IMG/VR virus record: IMGVR_UViG_3300021599_001134
Location: 1-28,831 of that record
DNA: 28,831 nucleotides
Source: a virus
Reading direction: 5' to 3' (one strand)
This document shows positions 9,301 through 17,816 of the stretch, one piece after another. Made by a program: the position numbers and the translations under genes. The notes below the pieces were generated by a model, which searched no databases, had not been told where the DNA came from, and saw nothing but the letters and a program-made list of their open reading frames with translations. Position 1 is the stretch's first letter, and each line of letters starts with the position of its first letter.

Positions 9301-12300
9301 TCAGTTGGAGTAATACCAATTTGCATTGTAAATGTAACTGACAGATTTCCATCTGCCCTTACAGTAAATACACTTGTTGTTCTATTTGTATAGAAGTTAG
9401 CAAAAATCCAACCAAGAGAGCCAGATTTACCAACTTCTACTCCTTTTAATAAAATATCTCCAGATTTTGGAGTTTTTGATCCATATTGTACTTGCTTACC
9501 AAGACTTCCGTTTGTTTGATTTGGTGTAATGTTGGAAGGTAAATTGCCATTAGTTTGGTCTGCATGTGTTCTAATACTATAATTTTGACCAGGAATTGTT
9601 ACACTACCTCTTGGGTTAAATGCATATACACCAGCATAAATTTTGTTTTTATGTAATGTAATATTACCTTCAGATTCAATAGTACTTAATGCAAAAGTTG
9701 CACTATCCAATGAGGTATCTTCGCCAGAATTTGCATCTACATTAGATATAATAGTTAAGGCATTTGGTTCACTCGGTTCAACATTAATTGTTACTGGATT
9801 ATTGAATGTTGCATCTCCATCAACAGTAATATCTCTTTCAAATACAACTGGAAGTTCAAACGTAGTGACAAGATTTCCGAGATCTCCACCATCATCATCA
9901 GAAGAAACTAGTTCTGCTCTTTCAAGGAAAGTTTCTTCTCCAGTGATAGCATTAATCTTACGATTACCAATATAAAGATCTCCATTGGAGTTTAAACCAG
10001 TATAGAAGACAATACCACCATCTTCACGCTTAGATTGTGCATAGAAATCTTGAATATCAGATAGAACAACTTCTTGACGAAGTGGGAAACCAGTTGAGTA
10101 GTTACCAGGACCAAATCCTAGGTATTCAAACGTATGATTACCAGAACGAGCAATAGATGGTCTACGAAGTTCTACGTAAAGTCTATTTTCGGTTGGATAT
10201 TGTGAATTTCCAGCAATAGAAATTTTACGATCTTCTGAACCAGAAGTTGCATTACCAGACTGAGCTGTAATTAAACTAGTATAATCATAACGATCTAATG
10301 CTGGATTATTGACAAGATCAAGAACAACTTCTTTTGTTTCACTATTTTTATAATCATTAGTTCTTACAAGACCATGAACATAGTTATCTGCAGCACAAAT
10401 TGTTGCTGGTACATCAGTTAATGTTGTATCTCTAGTTCCATCTGGTCTTACTTGGAACCATAGCGGATCATTCTTGTAGTCAAGAGGATATAGTTGTGAA
10501 ATAGGCTGAGAGAACTTAAAGTTTCTGAAGTTTGTGCCAACACCAGCACCAACTGGATATGGAGAAACATTACCCTTAACACAAGTTAGATAATATACAC
10601 CTTCTTGCTGATTAGGTATTCTTCTTTGAATTTCATTGATATCAAAGATATAGAATGAGTCTTCAATTTCTCCACAATCTTCAACAGAAATAACTCTATA
10701 TTGAGTTGCATCATCATCTTCAATAATATCACCAGGAGTTACTGTTAATACGTTAGCGTCTTTATTGCTGTATAAGTAATCTGCTTTTTCTGATTTACTT
10801 AAAATTTCATTTGGACTGCCAACACTATTTGGTTTTTTAATTAATTTAGCGTAAATTTGGACTGGTTGATTGCTACCATCTAAAACAGGATCATTATTTA
10901 CATCAAGCAATGGTTGATAGAATGTAGTATCAACTAAAGAATTATAAACAATAGAACCAGTAACTGCTCTTAATACTAAATAATGTTCATTTGTTTCTGG
11001 AACATTAAAGTATGCTTGAACAGTTGCAGAACCAGAAGAATTTCCATTCCAAGTAATAGTATTGAATCCTTCAGTAGATCTAAAAGTTCCCTCCTGTGGA
11101 GCTTCAATTTTAACAGTTACAAAAGTTTCATTTTTAAGGGCATCATTAGTGATACTATGATCAAATACAGTCAATTCAAGAAGTTCTGTGTTTGACACAG
11201 ATACTTTTCTAGCAGATTGAATACTAAAAGAAACTTTACTAGAAGTTCTATCGCTTTCAACAATCTTTACACTTGTTGTATCATATGGATCATATACAAA
11301 ATTTGGATCTAATTGACTCTTTGGAAGACCTAATTGTTGGGCAATAGTGCCACCAGATTCTGTTGGAATTTGAACTTCAAAATATGCAACATCTGGAGAT
11401 CCAGATGATACTGGACTTAATACAATACGTTGAGGAAGAAGTTTTCTTGTAGTATCTGTTCTTGCTTTAAGCACAAATCCATTTAAAGGATCACGAACAC
11501 CTTCTGCATACTGAGGAATTACATAACGTAAACGATAAATTCTATCTTCTTTTTCTCTCTTATCAACTAGTCTAGTAAAATAAGTATTTTTACTTCTACT
11601 ATCTTTTAGTGTATCACCAAGTTCCTGGAATCTAGCAATAATGTTATTTGAATTTGAAGTTTCATCTAAAACATTGATATACCATTGACCAGTTGTTGTA
11701 TCATCATTTTCTAGAGCAGCATCAAATCTTACTGGACTTTCTCTCTTATCTGAGAATACATAAAAGTTTTTACCAAAACCAGGAGTAAATGTAATTCTAG
11801 GTGTTCCAGCAATTGCTTGAGCGGCAGTTTCAAATACAGAGAATGTTTTATTTGTTACATATCTTACATAATAATACTTGCTTGGATTTACTTCTGCGTT
11901 AGTTCCTCCAGAAGAAATTTGAGGAAGTTCTGATTCATTTGGATCTCCAAATGTTCTGAAGAATACTTTATGAACAGTATTAATAGAACCTGGAACATCA
12001 AAAATATGAGGTACGTCTGTTTGAATTACATCAGTTTGACCAGTTGCAAAATTACAGATATATTGATGCAAATCATAAGAATCATCTAATACATATTGTT
12101 GAAGCTCAATTTGTACATCTGGATCAATCGCATCGGTTTCAGACGAATAAATGTAAATACCAGCAGCAGCATTCTCTTTAGTTGATGCAAGCATTAAGCG
12201 AGTAGATGCATCTGCACTAAAAATATCTTGATATTTTGTAGAATTTGAATAATCTTCTGGTGTAGTTCTTCTTCCAGGAGCAATTACATAGTAAGTTGTA

Positions 12301-15300
12301 TTTGTTTCAAACCCTCTTGGTAGTCTAATTACTCTTTTATCTGGATTTGTTCCTGTTCTTGCTTTTGGAATAAGACGAACTGGAGTTCCAGTTTCAAAAT
12401 TATGAGGGTTTGATGAACCAGAACCTGTATTTACAGTAAATATTGTTGCTCTTGCTGCAAGATTTGCTGTATCTAATACTGGTTCTACTCTAGTAATATT
12501 AGTAAATTGAGGAGCAGTTCTAACTACACCGATTAAATTACCAGGATTTGATTCTGTTCCAATAGCACCAGTGACAATTGCCATTAAAGTGGTAATTGTG
12601 CTTGCCACATCAGCACAAGCAGGTACTACTAAATTTCCATTTGAATCATATTCGAGTAGTACATTATTATCAATTGTTTGAGTTAAACCATGAGATCCTT
12701 GAATAGTAATCAATTGATTTCTCATGGCTTGAATCGCCATATCTCTTACTTGTAAATATACTTCTGTAGATTCTTCTCTTTCGCCATTTAAAAGTTCTGG
12801 TTGTTCTACATAAATTTTTGCTGCATCATAAATTCTGCTATTACTACCATACTTTACGTTAAATGCTAATGCATCAATAATTTTCAATACATCATCAATA
12901 CAATTTTGATTACCACCTGGAACAGAGAATCCAGAATTATTTGCTAGCATTCTTTCGACTGCTTCGTTAGCAATAAGATCTTTATTTGCTAAAATTAAAT
13001 TAGAAGCATCAACCCATCTACCACCAGTTGGTGTCAATCCTTGGCTTAAAATTAGTGAAATATTTGTAAAATATCCAATGATTGTAGTAGCAACACCACT
13101 ACATTCTGGATATCCATCAGGATCTCCAACTTCCCAAGCTGTAGCATCTTGTATTACTGTAGGATCTTTTTTAGCTGGTACTGAAGACCATTTACCAGAT
13201 AGATTATTTACACTATCAACAATACTAGTTGTTTGTGGCAACTCAAAATAAATGTATGCAGATCCAGTTGAAATATTTGCAGTTACTGTAGTGCCAGTAT
13301 TGAGATAGCTTCCTTGAATACCAAGTTCAATTCTAGAACTATCTAAAATTCTCTTTACATAAGCACCAGCTGGAATTGCTGATGTAACTGAAGTAGCTCC
13401 TGGATTTAATCTTCCATTAGTAAAGTTAGTGGTATTAAATTCATATTGAGTTGCTTTCATTCCAATAATGATACCAGTAGTATCACCAATATCAACAATT
13501 GCAGATCCAGCAACTGTGGTGCAATTACGAATGAGATAATCAAAATTTCTCATTGCAGAAATGCATAGATTCTTGACGTAATCGTATGCTTCTAGCGATT
13601 CATTAAGTTCATTTTGAATATATGCAAGTTGACCACCTACATAATATCCTTCTGCTGCTTGAATAGTATTGATATTTCCACCAAGACGTAAATCTTGAAC
13701 CACAGCATCAACAAAATAACCAATATCTCTTTCACACTTAGAAATAGTGATATTAGTATTAGTTAAAAGTTCTGGATATTTGGCTGTAATATATCCATAT
13801 GCTTCTTTTTGAATAAATTGCTTGTTATCTTCAATTAAATTAGCAGCATCTTGTGCAAAATTATTAATTATAATTCCATCTGGATTTAAAGTTTGTAAAG
13901 CAACTGTATAACGTTTAAATCCAGATGGAGATAAAGTAGATTCAAATGGAATAGTAGTTCCTACAGTAGATTTAATTTTCACATAAAGTTTTTCATCAGT
14001 CTTGGCACCCAATCTATAACCATTAATAGAAGTTGCTGGTTTTTGGAATGGGTTATATGCTTCATCTGTTCCATAATATAGTTTAGTTTTATTTGATGGA
14101 TCTTTGGTTGGTTGAATAGCAATTGAATAATATTTTTGCTGTTCTAAATTAAATTCACTATCATCAATCTCCTTAACTGGAATAATATCAGTAATATAAC
14201 CACCTTTGTCTTGGTTGAAAGCAAAACCTTTAAAACCAATAGCGTGTAGAGAAGTATTACCAAAGTTAGAGTTAGAGTTGGTGATGGACATGTCGCCACC
14301 AGACTCCATTAAGAAGTGGTCAAAGAAGCCTACAGCGAATACCGAAACGCACTGAATAAATGCATCGTTGGAAGCACGAATGTGGAAGTTTCTCCAATCA
14401 TCTTTCCAGTATGCATCACCTTTGGTGTGATAAGGAACAGTTGCAAATGCATCAGTTAATGATGCTTGGTTCCAAGTGTTACTAAACTCATCATAACGAA
14501 TGAATGCACGGTCGTCTTTCTGTAGAGAAACACCAGTATACTGGGCAACAACCATCGAACGGAAGCCAGTTGACTTGGCACCATCCGCCCACATACCACA
14601 CAGACCCCATGTAGAGCGGATCGAGCAGTTGAATACGTAAGGAGATGCAGATTCAACTGAATCGATTTCTGCTTGTCCTCTACAGTTTACGCTTAGTGCT
14701 GGAGTTGTTGTTGCATCATAACCTTCAGCATTTACATCTAATCCAAGAATAATAGAAGTTGTTTCTACTTCGTAACGGAATTTTTTTGGATCTTCTTCAT
14801 CTACAGAAATAACTTTAAATGTACCATTAAGTAAATCACTTAATCCAGTATCAATAACTGCAATATATTGACCAATAAAATATCCATGAGGAATTTTAGT
14901 GGTTGCTTCAATAAGAGTTTTATCTCTACCATTTACCTGAGATTCAGATACAAGACGAAGATTTACAATACTTCTTGTATCTGATAGAGGTCCAACAATT
15001 CTATTTTCTTGTGGAAGTGCTTCAAAATCACCATCATCAATTGTTGGCTGGAAGAGTGAGAATGCCTTACCAACTTTTTGATAATACTTGGTAAGTTCAA
15101 AGTCTTCCGCATACTCCATAATTGTAATTTTATGGTGCGAATACTCTGGAATTGCAAGCTGAGTATTATTACCTTTTTGGAAGTATACCTTACCAACTCT
15201 ATCATTTGCATCATAAAGTGGAGAATTTTCTGAAAGATCTCCATCCTTGATGGTAAACTGCCAAATATAGCAACCACCAGTTAGGTTAAAGATAGAAGTT

Positions 15301-16865
15301 CTACCCTGTGTTCCATCTGCGGGATCTGGGACATAAAGAGGACGAACAATAGTTCTACGAAGATCATAACCAACAAGTGAACAACCTCTAGGTACGATAG
15401 CACCACCAGTAGAAGCGTTAAACTTGTAGAGAACGTTATCTGGGTTTGAAAGATCTAATACTGATTGATCATTCCACTCTTGCTTCGCTTGATCAAAATA
15501 GAATACAGGAATATCACCACTAATTTCAAGATCAGCAAGACCATCTAGATTGCCGTCTTCAATTGCTGAGGAGATAATATTAGTTAATGTAGCAATAGAT
15601 GCTTGCACATCAACACAAGTGTTTGCATTACCCGAAGGTAAATTTGAGATAGCAGCACCACCAGATGCATAATCAGCTGGACCTTCAGATAAAGTTAAAT
15701 CTTTTACATACAACTGATTAGTTACTGCTTTCTGCATCATATCTCGTGCAGCATTAAAAGCAATAACAGATTGAGTTTGCTCTCCAATTAATCCACCTGA
15801 AATTGGAGTTCCATTTGAATTGAAATATGCTTTAGTTGCAGCAATGATACTTGCATTACCACCATTTCCAATATCAGAAGAAACAGCATCAACAATATAA
15901 CCAATATCACGTTTGCACTTAGACATACCAGCACCAGCTTCTGGAGTACTTTCTGGTGCTTCTATATCAAGATCATCAATATTACCTTGAGTAATATATG
16001 AAGTAACTAAAATGCCAAGTGTGTCAATTGAAGTTTGTACGTTACCACAAACAGCAGGATTTGTGTTTGATCCATAAGAAGGATCTGGGGTAATTGTGAG
16101 ATCTTTATAAGCAAGTTGGTTTGCAACTGCTTGCTTCATCAAATCTTTTGCTTTATTAAAAGCAGTGTTAGATTCTACTTCTTCTCCTTCCAGAGTATTT
16201 GATTTCCAAGTATTACCAGAGAAGTAATTTTGTAAAAACTTTCTAGTATATTTGTTAGCTCCACCAAGAGAAATGTCAAGAGAAACTGCATCAACAAAAT
16301 AACCAATATCTCTTTGGCATTTTGCTGGATTTGGATTTACAAATGTTGGGTGAGAAATAGCAATTTGTGCATAAGCACCATCAATAATTGCTTGTCTATT
16401 TTTTTGAATTAAACGATATGCATCTTTATAACGTGAAAATTCATCTGTAGTGTCGTCGCCAGGAACTACCCAGTTAGTTCCCCACAGATCTTCACGATAA
16501 TCAATCATAATTTGAGCAAATGCTCTATCAACGATTTCATCACGGTTTGCGTTGATTAGATTTCTTGCATCAAAATAACGCTGTCTATCAGCGTCATCAA
16601 GATCAATAAGTCCAGGACGGTTATCGATATAGTGATCACCAGGCATCAACATGATGCTAAACTGGTCAAAACGATCGTTGTCCTTTCCTGGTAAATACGA
16701 GAATCTTGCTACTTCAAGAAAAGCTCTTTGAATTGTCTTGAATGGTCTTAGAGGTGAATTTCCTCTATTATCAAGTTCGTCTGTTGCGTTAAAGTCATCA
16801 GGCGAAACATATAAATATTTTCCTGTCTTACTTGAGTAAAGGTTATCAAGTCTTGTAAGAGCCAT
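6384..16865 (-). CDS. Giant virion structural / tail-fibre protein (3493 aa)
   Basis: One uninterrupted frame of 10.5 kb. I choose the ATG at 16865 (MALTRLDNLYSSKTGKYL); a TTG at 16982 adds 39 residues but lies upstream of the late promoter at 16913-16906, so it is unlikely. An AGGG lies about 11 nt before the ATG. The N-terminus has FKTIQRAFLEVARF then IMLMPGDHYIDNRPG, and later GCSLVGYDLRRTIVRP and TGGCYIWQFTIKDG, the pattern of pectate-lyase-like parallel beta-helix proteins. A unit of about 90-130 residues beginning KCxRDIGYxVDAV recurs near residues 182, 316 and 1043, with a diverged copy near 1322. The C-terminal third has fibre-like beta repeats (GNLTVYKDIRLLG; FGNLNVGN). No catalytic residues are evident. 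It heads the fibre block and precedes two collar proteins, so it is probably a long, shaft-like tail-fibre or baseplate-appendage subunit. Confidence 0.85.
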   Translation of the reverse strand: MALTRLDNLYSSKTGKYLYVSPDDFNATDELDNRGNSPLRPFKTIQRAFLEVARFSYLPGKDNDRFDQFSIMLMPGDHYIDNRPGLIDLDDADRQRYFDARNLINANRDEIVDRAFAQIMIDYREDLWGTNWVVPGDDTTDEFSRYKDAYRLIQKNRQAIIDGAYAQIAISHPTFVNPNPAKCQRDIGYFVDAVSLDISLGGANKYTRKFLQNYFSGNTWKSNTLEGEEVESNTAFNKAKDLMKQAVANQLAYKDLTITPDPSYGSNTNPAVCGNVQTSIDTLGILVTSYITQGNIDDLDIEAPESTPEAGAGMSKCKRDIGYIVDAVSSDIGNGGNASIIAATKAYFNSNGTPISGGLIGEQTQSVIAFNAARDMMQKAVTNQLYVKDLTLSEGPADYASGGAAISNLPSGNANTCVDVQASIATLTNIISSAIEDGNLDGLADLEISGDIPVFYFDQAKQEWNDQSVLDLSNPDNVLYKFNASTGGAIVPRGCSLVGYDLRRTIVRPLYVPDPADGTQGRTSIFNLTGGCYIWQFTIKDGDLSENSPLYDANDRVGKVYFQKGNNTQLAIPEYSHHKITIMEYAEDFELTKYYQKVGKAFSLFQPTIDDGDFEALPQENRIVGPLSDTRSIVNLRLVSESQVNGRDKTLIEATTKIPHGYFIGQYIAVIDTGLSDLLNGTFKVISVDEEDPKKFRYEVETTSIILGLDVNAEGYDATTTPALSVNCRGQAEIDSVESASPYVFNCSIRSTWGLCGMWADGAKSTGFRSMVVAQYTGVSLQKDDRAFIRYDEFSNTWNQASLTDAFATVPYHTKGDAYWKDDWRNFHIRASNDAFIQCVSVFAVGFFDHFLMESGGDMSITNSNSNFGNTSLHAIGFKGFAFNQDKGGYITDIIPVKEIDDSEFNLEQQKYYSIAIQPTKDPSNKTKLYYGTDEAYNPFQKPATSINGYRLGAKTDEKLYVKIKSTVGTTIPFESTLSPSGFKRYTVALQTLNPDGIIINNFAQDAANLIEDNKQFIQKEAYGYITAKYPELLTNTNITISKCERDIGYFVDAVVQDLRLGGNINTIQAAEGYYVGGQLAYIQNELNESLEAYDYVKNLCISAMRNFDYLIRNCTTVAGSAIVDIGDTTGIIIGMKATQYEFNTTNFTNGRLNPGATSVTSAIPAGAYVKRILDSSRIELGIQGSYLNTGTTVTANISTGSAYIYFELPQTTSIVDSVNNLSGKWSSVPAKKDPTVIQDATAWEVGDPDGYPECSGVATTIIGYFTNISLILSQGLTPTGGRWVDASNLILANKDLIANEAVERMLANNSGFSVPGGNQNCIDDVLKIIDALAFNVKYGSNSRIYDAAKIYVEQPELLNGEREESTEVYLQVRDMAIQAMRNQLITIQGSHGLTQTIDNNVLLEYDSNGNLVVPACADVASTITTLMAIVTGAIGTESNPGNLIGVVRTAPQFTNITRVEPVLDTANLAARATIFTVNTGSGSSNPHNFETGTPVRLIPKARTGTNPDKRVIRLPRGFETNTTYYVIAPGRRTTPEDYSNSTKYQDIFSADASTRLMLASTKENAAAGIYIYSSETDAIDPDVQIELQQYVLDDSYDLHQYICNFATGQTDVIQTDVPHIFDVPGSINTVHKVFFRTFGDPNESELPQISSGGTNAEVNPSKYYYVRYVTNKTFSVFETAAQAIAGTPRITFTPGFGKNFYVFSDKRESPVRFDAALENDDTTTGQWYINVLDETSNSNNIIARFQELGDTLKDSRSKNTYFTRLVDKREKEDRIYRLRYVIPQYAEGVRDPLNGFVLKARTDTTRKLLPQRIVLSPVSSGSPDVAYFEVQIPTESGGTIAQQLGLPKSQLDPNFVYDPYDTTSVKIVESDRTSSKVSFSIQSARKVSVSNTELLELTVFDHSITNDALKNETFVTVKIEAPQEGTFRSTEGFNTITWNGNSSGSATVQAYFNVPETNEHYLVLRAVTGSIVYNSLVDTTFYQPLLDVNNDPVLDGSNQPVQIYAKLIKKPNSVGSPNEILSKSEKADYLYSNKDANVLTVTPGDIIEDDDATQYRVISVEDCGEIEDSFYIFDINEIQRRIPNQQEGVYYLTCVKGNVSPYPVGAGVGTNFRNFKFSQPISQLYPLDYKNDPLWFQVRPDGTRDTTLTDVPATICAADNYVHGLVRTNDYKNSETKEVVLDLVNNPALDRYDYTSLITAQSGNATSGSEDRKISIAGNSQYPTENRLYVELRRPSIARSGNHTFEYLGFGPGNYSTGFPLRQEVVLSDIQDFYAQSKREDGGIVFYTGLNSNGDLYIGNRKINAITGEETFLERAELVSSDDDGGDLGNLVTTFELPVVFERDITVDGDATFNNPVTINVEPSEPNALTIISNVDANSGEDTSLDSATFALSTIESEGNITLHKNKIYAGVYAFNPRGSVTIPGQNYSIRTHADQTNGNLPSNITPNQTNGSLGKQVQYGSKTPKSGDILLKGVEVGKSGSLGWIFANFYTNRTTSVFTVRADGNLSVTFTMQIGITPTDIGIAQGTEVKFTGFIGRFEPVNGVRTVSSITATTFTINTQIIVSQSPDDPTRLDQQQVNALIEVSSVQWKEVGVLGAEALRTNTDNYGDFRLGINTLARADHIDRLQGFVSTATQPRANLDIVGTAFVSGKTLSTSPVNNFVSNPTAANRTFNNVGNAFLVGGDSLNPDANSTLRVATTNNGRVGINTNLGNLDRTFVVYGDARITDEVKLQKNLEVNGGNITTTQTSFNLAVTNATSAAAFSVAQNISIGTLASGAQTITLGINPSSQQVNIGTFTPDGEFNVHNNGTKSIVNLGTSDNISTGSISVISIGGAFARNSNSKENGSVFNVKNRYTELDGDLSIGTGLVVGTGIARLQSNALQVEMFTVNTSRLNFATGVGRLSIGSKGGTTTINNSLVVEANTTMKGDVTHLGGLNAGQYQIRRGSFSTPTTTHIRGSIDNTNIDFFSRVTIDRTIDTQGASVWSGSEFLVDADDPSEYFLPIGQVSTNIQFEVGSYLLIDRSVQVDQQNIITSPVGEQYSELLLVTELTNLNNVSDLPLRVKVKRARNVLDLNGNMIVDGSSPSGYKYLRNDHPDNAKIIRYNLSEDVSFIDNANGLPNSSVGTLENLSTGVFSGTIKQGDIFRLSDSELTFINAINITSPQRFIINDGGNPAVDVFTVDSTNGDTEILGNLTVYKDIRLLGSNTENNQRLVIKDQSNNEKFVVDSATGKTYIFGNLNVGNSTNYNRLFVDSSSGDTTIRGGDLLITADNIDNQKLFLQNSTGNLTISGLLNSLVTSGENIFNTDLKINGENLIFNKVLNIGGEDTEVNLFKVRWIEQAVNRPSGGAIDFAGQQGFFTQTGARKWQYVQSGQDVVEVESNINYFVSPTASTVLKLPANPLTGDTIRVVDIGGNLTYNVSLKFRAPSGVAIQGDTTNSGGTPDPGTTYNGGELVVQTPNAGLGLVYIGPVNYDGTSTGAPASQQGWWLMEI
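15541..16322 (-). repeat. Two tandem copies of a CxRDIGY-type protein repeat inside the giant gene
   Basis: Two adjacent units of roughly 125 residues start with KCQRDIGYFVDAVSLDI (from 16322) and KCKRDIGYIVDAVSSDI (from 15920). Both continue with AFN.A.D.M..AV.NQL..KDLT, then a C.[DN]VQ.SI.TL..[IL] motif and I..GN.D.L. Related copies start near 13739 (KCERDIGYFVDAVVQDL) and, more diverged, near 12905 (NCIDDVLKIIDALAFNV). The match is at protein level and the DNA has diverged, so these are old duplications. The unit is probably helical, unlike the beta-rich remainder. Confidence 0.75.
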
Positions 16866-16905
16866 AATTACCGAAACCCTGGGCTGCGTGTTTTCTTCTT
16901 GAATG

Positions 16906-16913
16906 TATTTATA
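16906..16913 (-). promoter_or_regulatory. T4-type late promoter TATAAATA
   Basis: Reads TATAAATA on the minus strand, an exact match to the T4 late promoter core recognised by the phage sigma (gp55) complex. It lies about 40 nt upstream of the ATG of the giant gene and 1 nt after the T-tract of the terminator, and no -35 box is needed for this class. It is probably the start point for the whole fibre block (16865 to 1), whose genes have almost no space for further promoters. Confidence 0.85.
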
Positions 16914-16914
16914 C

Positions 16915-16941
16915 AATAAAACCCCCCTGTTACGGGAGGTT
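16915..16941 (-). terminator. Intrinsic terminator ending the tRNA island
   Basis: On the minus strand, AACCTCCC pairs with GGGGGGTT (8 bp including one T-G pair) around a 6-nt loop GTAACA, followed by TTTTATT (two of these T also pair in the stem). This has the layout of a rho-independent terminator. It follows tRNA-Asn by about 40 nt and sits directly before the late promoter, so it should stop early transcripts of the island from entering the giant late gene. The reverse orientation lacks a T-tract. Confidence 0.8.
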
Positions 16942-16982
16942 CTATCGCACACGGAAGGGTAGGTTCTTGGCAGTATCGCCAA

Positions 16983-17109
<127 letters not shown>

Positions 17110-17178
17110 AACTTACCCTCGACTTTTTTGGCGATTTTTTGGCGGGGAATTTTTTCCCCAATTTATGTAACTGAAAAG

Positions 17179-17201
17179 TGAATTTGAAAAAACCAAATTC
17201 A
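17179..17201 (-). other. Stem-loop just after tRNA-Leu(UAG)
   Basis: TGAATTTG pairs with CAAATTCA (8 bp) around GTTTTTT, beginning directly next to the tRNA discriminator base. The stem is AT-rich and no T-run follows, so a tRNA 3' processing signal is likelier than a terminator. Confidence 0.4.
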
Positions 17202-17283
17202 TGTCGATGAGAGGACTTGAACCTCCACGTCCGAAGACACTGGAACCTAAACCCAGTGCGTCTACCAATTCCGCCACATCGAC
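17202..17283 (-). tRNA. tRNA-Leu (UAG)
   Basis: The acceptor stem GTCGATG/CATCGAC is perfect over 7 bp, with discriminator A. The anticodon loop TTTAGGT gives anticodon TAG. The long variable arm (TGTCTTCGGACG) is typical of class II leucine tRNAs. The T loop is TTCAAGT. CCA is not encoded. Reads CUN codons, chiefly CUA. It starts 3 nt after the stop of the 70-aa gene. Confidence 0.93.
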
Positions 17284-17286
17284 ATA

Positions 17287-17499
17287 CTATTGATTTGAAC
17301 TTACAAAAGCATTAATGACTTCTGCTTGCTTCAAAACTTTTCGTAGAGATGGAAACTCAGGAAGATCCATTTTAACTTGGTTCATAGAATTTTCATTCCA
17401 TGTTCTTGCAAAGTCATAATCAACGCAGAACTCATCGTTCAACATATTGTATGCTTGCTTGAAAATTTCAAAACGAAGTTCGTAAGGTGTTTTAGACAT
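17287..17499 (-). CDS. Small hypothetical protein (70 aa) between tRNA genes
   Basis: I start at the ATG at 17499 (MSKTPYELRFEIFKQAYNML). A longer frame from 17559 would begin inside the tRNA-like element and has a poor N-terminus. A weak AGAG lies 8 nt before the chosen ATG. The product is acidic to neutral and mostly helical, with an ELRFEIFKQAYNMLNDEF segment that looks amphipathic. There is no signal peptide, membrane segment or recognised motif. Small proteins beginning with a similar F-x-I-x-K/R-x-A stretch are, as I recall, frequent in cyanophage tRNA regions, but I cannot assign a function. It is probably transcribed with the tRNAs as an early or middle gene. Confidence 0.65.
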   Translation of the reverse strand: MSKTPYELRFEIFKQAYNMLNDEFCVDYDFARTWNENSMNQVKMDLPEFPSLRKVLKQAEVINAFVSSNQ

Positions 17500-17527
17500 A
17501 ATAATCTCTGTATGTGTGTTGTGTGTT

Positions 17528-17599
17528 ACCTCTGGCTGGGAATCGAACCCAGTTTCCATGTGTGTTGTCCACCCGTCCTTACCAATAGACTAACAGAGG
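17528..17599 (-). pseudogene. Degenerate tRNA-like element (Glu-like frame, anticodon arm lost)
   Basis: The acceptor stem (CCTCTGT/CCAGAGG, 6 of 7 pairs), D arm (GTCT ATTGGTAA GGAC) and T arm (CTGGG TTCGATT CCCAG) are those of a normal tRNA, and the D arm is most like tRNA-Glu. The segment that should form the anticodon arm, GGGTGGACAACACACATG, does not fold into a 5-bp stem with a 7-nt loop and lacks U33. An 11-nt piece of it, ACAACACACAT, recurs 46 nt downstream. I think it is a broken tRNA, with no anticodon that can be assigned. Confidence 0.6.
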
Positions 17600-17612
17600 T
17601 TGTGGTAGGCGT

Positions 17613-17635
17613 TGGGGACTTTACCTATGTCCCCA
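17613..17635 (-). other. Stem-loop between tRNA-Thr and the tRNA-like element
   Basis: TGGGGAC pairs perfectly with GTCCCCA (7 bp) across a 9-nt loop, with no T-tract on the coding strand. It may be a processing or attenuating structure in the tRNA transcript. The stretch 17636-17742 around it holds no gene I can support. Confidence 0.45.
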
Positions 17636-17742
17636 CTCTTTACATTCACTCAGACACAGAATACTAGGACTGAGGAGCGGTTTTGGCACCTACATTGAAC
17701 GCTATCACTACGACCAGATATTTCCAGTCCATGTGAAAGCGA

Positions 17743-17816
17743 AGCCCAAGATCGGACTTGAACCGATGACCTACGGTTTACAAAACCGTTGCTCTATCCA
17801 GCTGAGCTACTCAGGC
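17743..17816 (-). tRNA. tRNA-Thr (UGU)
   Basis: The acceptor GCCTGAG/CTTGGGC pairs over 7 positions with two wobble pairs. The D arm is GCTC...GAGC, the anticodon arm ACGGT TTTGTAA ACCGT gives anticodon TGT, and the T arm is ATCGG TTCAAGT CCGAT. The discriminator is T, which is unusual, and CCA is not encoded. Reads ACN, chiefly ACA, a codon favoured by AT-rich phage genes. Its first 10 nt overlap the end of cpeT. Confidence 0.92.

Noticed and set aside
16866-16982. Upstream extension of the giant protein from a TTG at 16982
   Set aside because: It spans the terminator and the late promoter, and the added 39 residues do not look like the rest. The ATG at 16865 fits the promoter.
17137-17160. 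GGGGAA/TTCCCC inverted repeat as a terminator
   Set aside because: It forms a 6-bp stem, but no T-tract follows on either strand, and the small ORF with its ribosome site begins just after it.
17500-17559. Longer start for the 70-aa gene
   Set aside because: The extra 20 codons come largely from the tRNA-like element and its flank; the ATG at 17499 has better context.
17664-17732. 22-codon frame MDWKYLVVVIAFNVGAKTAP... after tRNA-Thr
   Set aside because: The hydrophobic start is suggestive of a small membrane peptide, but there is no ribosome site and it stops after 22 residues. Not enough to call a gene.
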